Shown here: piece after piece, positions 7,319-12,315 of the stretch
Numbering within the stretch: position 1 is the stretch's first letter
How the letters are laid out: each line of letters starts with the position of its first letter
NCBI GenBank assembly: GCA_002428685.1
Contig: DIXL01000086.1
Span: 5,935 to 18,249 of the forward strand
Source of the DNA: Cloacimonetes bacterium UBA6081
Lineage (GTDB): Bacteria; Cloacimonadota; Cloacimonadia; Cloacimonadales; Cloacimonadaceae
DNA: 12,315 nt
Direction of reading: 5' to 3'
Notes under the pieces: model-generated
Database searches by the model: none
What the model saw: only the letters and a program-made list of their open reading frames with translations
What the model was told of the DNA's origin: nothing
Program-made: the position numbers and the translations under genes

Positions 7319-7816
7319 ATGAAAGAGCTTATTGGGTTATTGCTAATAACCTTTGCTTGTGGCCTGCTTTATGCCTCGGCAGAATATATCATAGCCATAC
7401 CTACAGCCTCTTTCAATACCACAGATTTGCAGGAAAACATTCGCAATCTTGCTGATAGCGGCTTGGAGATTTATTATTACAACGAAAATCAAGTTATTGC
7501 CGGCAGTTCCACATCCTTTTATCCCCAGGCTAAATTGCTGTGCCTTGCCAACTCCGGAACAATGACCATCGCTCCCGGTGCTGATGACAATGCCAGCGGT
7601 GCTGCTGCCATGCATTTGCAGTCTCACATTGGGGAACAATATAATGCAATTGTTACCGGTGCTTCCCCAAAAGGAACCTGGGTGCGAACCCTGCATCCAC
7701 CGGTGGAAGGCAAATTGGTAAACGGTTTTGAGGGTTTGGATGTAGGCCACAAATTGCGGGTGCAATTGCTAAGAGCAGATGTTCAGTGCGGATTTATAGA
7801 CTTTAAGAGGGCATGA
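7319..7816 (+). CDS. chimeric ORF: M28-like secreted peptidase N-terminus joined to RNB exoribonuclease C-terminus
   Basis: An intact 165-codon frame with GGGGAGA about 5 bases before ATG and a Sec signal peptide (residues 1-21, ending LYASA-E). Residues 22-80 resemble the poorly conserved pro-region of exported M28 aminopeptidases. Residues 85-96 (APGADDNASGAA) match the zinc-binding GADDNASG signature of M28, but the preceding HYDS-type zinc motif and everything after the signature are missing. From about residue 98 the sequence becomes LQSHIGEQYNAIVTGASPKG and continues to DVQCGFIDFKR at 154-164. As I recall the family, this is the C-terminal S1-like end of RNB/VacB-type ribonucleases. An exported peptidase fused to an RNA-binding tail makes no biological sense, so this is most likely a deletion remnant or an assembly join near 7598-7618. 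It should have neither peptidase nor nuclease activity. Family assignments are from memory of motifs. Confidence 0.65.
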   Translation: MKELIGLLLITFACGLLYASAEYIIAIPTASFNTTDLQENIRNLADSGLEIYYYNENQVIAGSSTSFYPQAKLLCLANSGTMTIAPGADDNASGAAAMHLQSHIGEQYNAIVTGASPKGTWVRTLHPPVEGKLVNGFEGLDVGHKLRVQLLRADVQCGFIDFKRA

Positions 7817-7830
7817 TAAACAAAATTACC

Positions 7831-7836
7831 TTGACT
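7831..7836 (+). promoter_or_regulatory. candidate -35 box for the vWA gene
   Basis: TTGACT, preceded by CC, lies about 50 bases before the vWA gene start, inside the 70-base spacer after the chimeric ORF. No good -10 box is at the right distance, so the call rests on the same CTTGAC core seen upstream of other genes here. Confidence 0.25.
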
Positions 7837-7886
7837 TAATTTCCCATAACTATTTCCTTGCGAAACGTGAAAAATGTGGAGGAAAC

Positions 7887-10148
7887 ATGAAAGTAAAGCA
7901 TCTGGTAATTCTGGCAATTATGCTGATCTGCATAGTTGCCGCAGCAAAAAAGGTAACAACCGGATCGGTGAGCGGAACAATTAAAGACACCGCCAAAAAA
8001 AGCCTTTCCGGAATGAAGGTTGAATGCTTTAGTGAAAACATGGTTAGAGGCGTAACCATTGCAGACGAAAAAGGTAACTTCGCCATCTACAACCTGAAGC
8101 CTGGAACTTACAGGGTTCAGATAAAGTCTGCCTCACATGAGCCATATCTTTCGGATGAATTTACGCTTAAAGCCGGCAAAAAGGTAAAGTTAAAACCTGT
8201 GCTGAAGCCATCCGCAAATCCACCGGCAAACCCTGAATCGCATTTAATGGCAAATACCGGAAAGCTTGCTGTGAAAGTGCGGGATAATAAAGGCAGAGGC
8301 TTGCAATTTGTAAACATTGTGATATATAAAGATGATAAACGCTTAACCGGAGGACAAACCAACGAAAAGGGCTTGGCCATGATATTAAATCTCCCTCCCG
8401 ATACTTATTCTGCGAAGTGCATGCTTATCGGTTACGGTGAACACAAGGTAGAAAGCTTGAAAATTGAAGCGAATCAAACCACAAATCTATCAATCGTTAT
8501 GCAGAGAGCAGGAGTGCAGCTTTCCACGGTAACTGTGAGCACCGAAAATGATCAGGCTGGCTCAAGCAGACATCTTGAGATAGCCGACCGGAGTGCCGGA
8601 ACTGCTTCCGGTATGGCTGCTATGCCTTATGCTCCTCCCAGTCCTTATACTCAGCCGGGAGTGATGATGCCTCCCTTAGCCCCGCCACATAACACCGAAC
8701 AATATGAAGCTGTCAAACCCAATATCTTCCATAGTCCTTTGGCAGAACCGCTTTCCACCTTTTCCATCGATGTGGATACGGCAAATTACAGCAATGTGCG
8801 CCGCATGTTGAACCAAGGCTACCTGCCCGAACCCACAAGTATCAGGATAGAAGAACTGGTAAATTATTTTGCCTATGATTACCCTCAGCCCGAAGGTGAA
8901 CATCCCTTTGCGGTTTATACCGAAATGAGTGTTTGTCCCTGGAACCAAAAACGCAATCTGGTGCATATCGGCCTGCAGGGTAAAAAGCTGAATCTTACCA
9001 AAGCCCCACCCAGTAACCTGGTTTTTTTACTGGATGTATCCGGCTCTATGAATACAGCCAACAAACTTCCGCTGGTAAAAGAATCCATGAAAATGCTGGT
9101 GGAAAACCTGCGCGGAACCGATAAAGTTGCCATCGTGGTTTATGCAGGTGCAGCCGGAGAGGTTCTATCCTCCATTAGTGGCAATCAAAAGCTGAAAATA
9201 TACAATGCCATAGATAACCTGCAAGCCGGAGGTTCCACTGCCGGCGGAGCAGGAATTCAGCTTGCCTATAAGATTGCAGAAGAAAACTTTATCCAAGGCG
9301 GGAACAACCGCATCATCCTCTGCACCGATGGCGATTTCAATGTGGGAGCATCCTCCTCTGCTCATCTGACAGAACTGGTTGAGCAAAACCGCAATAAAGG
9401 CATTTACTTAACCACTCTGGGCTATGGCATGGGCAATTACAAAGATAACACCCTGGAGCTTTTGGCAGACAAGGGAAATGGAAACTATGCCTATATTGAT
9501 AACCTGCAGGAAGCCAAGAAGTTTTTGGTGAATGAAATGGCCAGCACCCTTTATGCCATTGCCAAAGACGTGAAGCTGCAGATAGAATTCAACCCCGCCC
9601 ATGTGAAAGCCTATCGCTTAATTGGCTATGAAAACCGGATGCTGAATAAAGAAGATTTTAAGGACGATACCAAAGATGCCGGTGAACTGGGTGCAGGACA
9701 CAACGTTACCGCGGTTTACGAAATTATTCCAATGAGTTCCAAAGAGACAGTGCCCGAGCTGGATGAGCTGAAATATCAGGACAGCAAGATTAGCGAAGAA
9801 GCGAGTAAATCTCCCGAAGCCCTAACCGTGAAACTGCGCTATAAACTGCCGGACAGCGATACCAGCATTCCCTTTGACGTACCGGTTTATAATAAAACCC
9901 TGCCTTTGGACAAAGCTTCCGAAACCTATTTGTTCTCCGCTGCGGTGATTGGCTATGGCTTGATGCTGCAAAATTCGGAATTTAAAGAAGCCCTCTCCTG
10001 GCAAATGGTGAAAGACATGGCCAAAGCCAATCTTGGCAAAGACGTTGAAGGCTATAGGGCAGAATTCATAAATTTGATAGATATCGCAGCCAAACTGTGG
10101 GATAAACAACAACAGGAAGAAAACCGGGATTTTAATAAGGGATACTAA
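7887..10148 (+). CDS. exported vWA-domain protein, YfbK type (CarboxypepD_reg + vWA + DUF3520)
   Basis: Encodes 753 residues with a strong GGAGG about 6 bases before ATG. Residues 1-20 are a signal peptide (cleavage near AAA-KK). Two CarboxypepD_reg-like beta domains follow (about 25-105 and 124-206). Next comes a connector with STVTVST (213-219), resembling the junction that precedes TonB plugs in Bacteroidetes proteins, and then a Pro/Met-rich linker (about 243-268). A YfbK-type N-terminal segment containing FSIDVDTANYSNVRRML (292-308) leads into the von Willebrand factor A domain (about 376-555). Its metal site is complete: DVSGS (383-387), Thr451 in GGSTAGG and Asp481 in CTDGDFN. The C-terminal DUF3520-like region (about 558-745) includes ELGAGHNVTAVYEI (600-613). 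It probably binds a protein partner in a Mg2+-dependent way in the periplasm or at the surface. The partner is unknown. Its 3' end lies 5 bases before the next palindrome. Confidence 0.94.
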   Translation: MKVKHLVILAIMLICIVAAAKKVTTGSVSGTIKDTAKKSLSGMKVECFSENMVRGVTIADEKGNFAIYNLKPGTYRVQIKSASHEPYLSDEFTLKAGKKVKLKPVLKPSANPPANPESHLMANTGKLAVKVRDNKGRGLQFVNIVIYKDDKRLTGGQTNEKGLAMILNLPPDTYSAKCMLIGYGEHKVESLKIEANQTTNLSIVMQRAGVQLSTVTVSTENDQAGSSRHLEIADRSAGTASGMAAMPYAPPSPYTQPGVMMPPLAPPHNTEQYEAVKPNIFHSPLAEPLSTFSIDVDTANYSNVRRMLNQGYLPEPTSIRIEELVNYFAYDYPQPEGEHPFAVYTEMSVCPWNQKRNLVHIGLQGKKLNLTKAPPSNLVFLLDVSGSMNTANKLPLVKESMKMLVENLRGTDKVAIVVYAGAAGEVLSSISGNQKLKIYNAIDNLQAGGSTAGGAGIQLAYKIAEENFIQGGNNRIILCTDGDFNVGASSSAHLTELVEQNRNKGIYLTTLGYGMGNYKDNTLELLADKGNGNYAYIDNLQEAKKFLVNEMASTLYAIAKDVKLQIEFNPAHVKAYRLIGYENRMLNKEDFKDDTKDAGELGAGHNVTAVYEIIPMSSKETVPELDELKYQDSKISEEASKSPEALTVKLRYKLPDSDTSIPFDVPVYNKTLPLDKASETYLFSAAVIGYGLMLQNSEFKEALSWQMVKDMAKANLGKDVEGYRAEFINLIDIAAKLWDKQQQEENRDFNKGY

Positions 10149-10153
10149 CAAAC

Positions 10154-10332
10154 AATAGAACGCAGATTAACTGGATCGACTGGATTTGCTGGATTAAATG
10201 TTATAGCACGCAGATGACGCAGATTTACAAGGATTTACTTTAGGTTAGATTTAATCCGTGTGAATCCGTCTAATCTGTTTGATCCGTGTAACTATTATAA
10301 AATCCAGTCGATCCTGTTATCTGCATTCTATT
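10154..10332. repeat. large hairpin-forming inverted repeat between the vWA and response-regulator genes
   Basis: The 318-base spacer 10149-10466 carries no gene. Its first part is a palindrome: arms 10154-10186 and 10301-10332 match at nearly every position, including an exact 14-bp core GGATCGACTGGATT at 10173-10186 against 10301-10314. An inner stem pairs 10220-10237 with 10251-10268 (14 of 18). Short direct repeats are layered on it: CGCAGAT at 10161, 10209 and 10218 on the left, and ATCCGT or ATCTGT units about every 10 bases across 10253-10288 on the right. It starts 5 bases after the vWA stop codon, so its transcript could end or stabilise that mRNA. There is no T-run, so simple terminator function is doubtful. 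Confidence 0.85.
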
Positions 10333-10381
10333 AATCTTGATTCTCTATAAACCTAAAATAATTCCCCCAAACGCAATTAGC

Positions 10382-10410
10382 TTGACACCTGTAAAAGAAA
10401 TATATCTTAT
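10382..10410 (+). promoter_or_regulatory. candidate promoter for the two-component operon
   Basis: A perfect TTGACA at 10382-10387 is followed by an exact 17-base spacer and TCTTAT at 10405-10410 (four of six -10 positions). It lies about 56 bases upstream of the response-regulator start. This is the best promoter candidate in the window. Confidence 0.5.
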
Positions 10411-10426
10411 GTCCTTAGTGGAAGAC

Positions 10427-10444
10427 CATCATTGTAAAATGATG
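10427..10444 (+). promoter_or_regulatory. small palindrome in the two-component leader
   Basis: CATCATT (10427-10433) and AATGATG (10438-10444) are perfect inverted copies around a GTAA loop. The site is just downstream of the candidate promoter and 22 bases before the response-regulator ATG, with the GAGGT ribosome site right after it. It could be an operator for a dimeric regulator or an mRNA hairpin. Neither is proven. Confidence 0.4.
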
Positions 10445-10466
10445 AGATTCAATACGTTGAGGTAAC

Positions 10467-10823
10467 ATGAAAAAGCGCATCCTGGTAGTGGATGACGAAA
10501 GAAATATCCGCATCACTATCACAAAAAGTCTGCAGAGTGAAGACCTGGCAGTTGACCAAGCCATAAGTGGAGAAGAAGCTCTTGACCGCATGGTTATCTA
10601 CCCTTATGATTTGGTTCTGTTAGATTTACGTTTGCCCGGTATGAGTGGAATGGAATTTATGGAAAAGGTGAAGGAACTGGATTTGCCTGCCAAAATAGTG
10701 GTGATTTCTGCCCATGGCACCATAGATTTGGCAGTTAAGATTCTTAAAGCCGGAGCCTTGGACTTTATCGAAAAACCCTTTTCCCCCAATGAAATCAGAC
10801 AGATTGTAGCCAAATATATATGA
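10467..10823 (+). CDS. single-domain response regulator (CheY-like receiver)
   Basis: Encodes 118 residues, exactly one receiver domain with no output domain. The phosphorylation pocket is complete: acidic pair Asp9-Asp10 (VVDDE), phospho-acceptor Asp53 in LLDLRLPG, switch Ser81 in VISAHGT and Lys103 in FIEKPF. The C-terminal part, AVKILKAGALDFIEKPFSPN, is closest in style to receivers of NtrC-type regulators, so it may derive from one that lost its output domains. It may instead relay phosphate or act by protein contact. The start is supported by GAGGT about 3 bases before ATG. Its stop overlaps the start of the sensor kinase gene by 4 bases (ATGA), so the two are co-translated and are very likely partners. 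Confidence 0.95.
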   Translation: MKKRILVVDDERNIRITITKSLQSEDLAVDQAISGEEALDRMVIYPYDLVLLDLRLPGMSGMEFMEKVKELDLPAKIVVISAHGTIDLAVKILKAGALDFIEKPFSPNEIRQIVAKYI

Positions 10824-12310
10824 AACCAAGCCCGCACTTCATAAGCCATAGCATCCAGAACAAACTCTTTGCCAGCTTTTTATTGGTGCTCCTGCTGCTT
10901 GTGGCCGTGGTAACCGTTTCTTACATAACTATCAGCAATTTAGGCAAGGCCAGCGACAAGATTTTGAAAATGAACTATAACAGTATTATCGCTTCGATAA
11001 ATATGATGGATGATCTGGAAAGCATCCACCGTGAGTTCTTAAGTGCTAATACATCTGAAATGAGCGAATCCAAATTGCAATTGGTTGCTGCACAAAATTC
11101 GCTGTCTCAGTGGCTGGGAAGATCGAAGGACAATATCACCGAGCCAGGCGAAAAACAGATTCTGGCAGAATTGGAAGTGATTTACAACAAATATCTGGCT
11201 CTCCTGCAAAAATTTCCTGATAGCGAAACAGATCAAATCCAATTGGAAGAACTGGATTCCTACCGCAGAAGCATAAAGAAAAAGTGCATGCACTTATTAC
11301 AGATTAACCAAAAAGCCATGTTTACAAAAAGTGCAGCAGCTCAAAGAATTTCACAGCAGGGAACCACTACTTTGTTTTTGGTGGCAATCCTGGTGATGGT
11401 TTTGGGAGTAGCCTTAAGCTGGGGACTTTCCAGAAGAATTGTTCGCCCCATTGTAACTCTGAAAGATGCCACCAGAAGGATTGCAGCGGGTGATTACAGC
11501 GTCCAATTACATCAGGAAAGTGAAGATGAATTGGGAATTCTTACGCATGAGTTTGACCAAATGGCAGGCAAATTACGAGCCTTTAACGAGCTGAACATCC
11601 GTAAAATTGTGGCTGAACAGCAAAAAATTGAAGCCATCTTTGCCAATATTCAGGATGGGATTTTCTTTGTGGGTTTGGATTTTTTAGTATTGGATGCCAA
11701 TTTGCCTGCTCTGGAGGCTTTTAAGCTCAAGCGTCCTGAGGTTATTGGGCATCACTTTTTAGAGATAATTAAGCAGGATATGCTTTTCAACGATTTGAAG
11801 AAGTGTATGGAAACTCAAACTGCTACGGTATATCCTGAACACGAAAACCTGTTAACCCTTAGGCATGGCGAAAAACAGCTTTATTATGAATATACTTTTA
11901 CGCCTGTTATGTCGCTACAAAAAGAACTGCTTGGGGTGATGTTCCTGCTGCGGGATATCACAAGCCTAAAAGAATTGAATCGCCTGGAAAGTGAATTCGT
12001 TATGATCGTTTCGCATGAGCTGAAAACGCCCCTTACCAGCTTGAGCATGAGCATAGATTTGCTGAGGGAATCCTTGGGTGCAAATCCCAAGACTGGAGAT
12101 TTGGAGCTGATTAAAATCGCCAAGGAAGAAATCAATCGGTTGCGCTTGTTGGTGAATGATTTGCTGGACCTATCCAAAATTGAGGCGGGAAAGATTGATA
12201 TGCACTTTGCAGAGGCTAACCCCAAAGGCATCTTGGATGCTGTGCAGCACTATTTTAAACCTCAGGTTTCCGAGAAAAAAGCACTGATGGACCTAGTAGA
12301 TCGTTCTTAA
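10820..12310 (+). CDS. membrane sensor histidine kinase lacking the ATPase domain
   Basis: Encodes 496 residues. Two membrane helices (about 17-38 and 182-204) flank a helical sensor region of about 140 residues that resembles a four-helix-bundle input domain. A HAMP linker (about 205-257, RRIVRPIVTL onward), a PAS-like domain (about 266-382) and a HisKA dimerisation domain (about 388-458) follow, with phospho-acceptor His399 in VSHELKTPLTS. The protein then stops at DLVDRS, where the HATPase_c domain with its N, G1 and G2 boxes should begin. As written it cannot bind ATP or phosphorylate itself. The stop lies 5 bases from the window end, and all three forward frames close within the last 30 bases, so a disrupted gene or contig-end error is as likely as a real short form. 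The 4-base overlap with the receiver gene indicates an operon. Confidence 0.9.
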   Translation: MKPSPHFISHSIQNKLFASFLLVLLLLVAVVTVSYITISNLGKASDKILKMNYNSIIASINMMDDLESIHREFLSANTSEMSESKLQLVAAQNSLSQWLGRSKDNITEPGEKQILAELEVIYNKYLALLQKFPDSETDQIQLEELDSYRRSIKKKCMHLLQINQKAMFTKSAAAQRISQQGTTTLFLVAILVMVLGVALSWGLSRRIVRPIVTLKDATRRIAAGDYSVQLHQESEDELGILTHEFDQMAGKLRAFNELNIRKIVAEQQKIEAIFANIQDGIFFVGLDFLVLDANLPALEAFKLKRPEVIGHHFLEIIKQDMLFNDLKKCMETQTATVYPEHENLLTLRHGEKQLYYEYTFTPVMSLQKELLGVMFLLRDITSLKELNRLESEFVMIVSHELKTPLTSLSMSIDLLRESLGANPKTGDLELIKIAKEEINRLRLLVNDLLDLSKIEAGKIDMHFAEANPKGILDAVQHYFKPQVSEKKALMDLVDRS

Positions 12311-12315
12311 TTTAA

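Noticed and set aside
1541..10148. A capsule, defence or secretion gene cluster spanning the lipoprotein, glycosyltransferases, peptidase and vWA genes
   Set aside because: Orientation changes and promoter-containing spacers split them, and no transporter, polymerase, nuclease effector or T9SS machinery gene is present.
7887..10148. vWA gene as a TonB-dependent receptor because of its CarboxypepD_reg domains and STVTVST segment
   Set aside because: No plug or beta-barrel follows; the rest is a complete vWA domain with MIDAS residues and a DUF3520-like end.
10154..10332. Palindrome as an insertion sequence or MITE with target-site duplication
   Set aside because: No transposase frame is inside and no clear direct duplication flanks the arms, so mobility cannot be supported from this sequence.

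Overview
The window looks like a chromosomal segment from an uncultured Gram-negative bacterium of the Fibrobacteres-Chlorobi-Bacteroidetes neighbourhood, most plausibly Cloacimonadota. The main clue is the secreted M14 peptidase, which ends in a 'FPNPFNP...GVYFYRF...KKMLIMK' sorting/FlgD-like tail of the type IX secretion (T9SS) kind. Supporting clues are a lipoprotein, a Bacteroidetes-style CarboxypepD_reg-vWA-DUF3520 protein, moderate GC content and CTTGACA-type -35 boxes. The taxonomic assignment is inference. The left edge cuts valS. The right edge falls just where a histidine kinase should begin its ATPase domain.

Layout. Bases 1-950 (minus): N-terminal 316 codons of valyl-tRNA synthetase. 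Bases 951-1540: gene-free divergent spacer filled by a large imperfect palindrome. Bases 1541-2320 (plus): a lipoprotein of unknown function, convergent with and overlapping the next gene by 15 bases. Bases 2306-4698 (minus): two GT-B glycosyltransferases (GT4-like) joined by a 4-base stop/start overlap. Bases 4699-4965: divergent spacer with a perfect 34-bp inverted repeat. Bases 4966-7260 (plus): large secreted zinc carboxypeptidase. Bases 7319-7816 (plus): an odd chimeric ORF whose N-terminus resembles a secreted M28 aminopeptidase and whose C-terminus resembles the end of an RNB-family exoribonuclease. Bases 7887-10148 (plus): exported vWA protein of the YfbK type. Bases 10149-10466: spacer with a third large palindrome, a candidate promoter and a small hairpin. 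Bases 10467-12310 (plus): a CheY-like receiver followed, with a 4-base overlap, by a membrane histidine kinase lacking its catalytic ATPase domain.

How the genes relate. The two glycosyltransferases form one translationally coupled unit, probably for a cell-surface glycan. The M14 peptidase, the M28-like remnant and the vWA protein are a same-strand run of exported proteins, but nothing ties them into one pathway. The receiver and kinase form a two-component operon. No defence system, CRISPR array, insertion sequence, tRNA or rRNA was seen.

Most worth a second look: the M28/RNB chimera; three intergenic palindromes of unrelated sequence that share one design (long inverted repeat built on 10-11-bp phased short repeats); and the kinase that stops before its ATPase domain.
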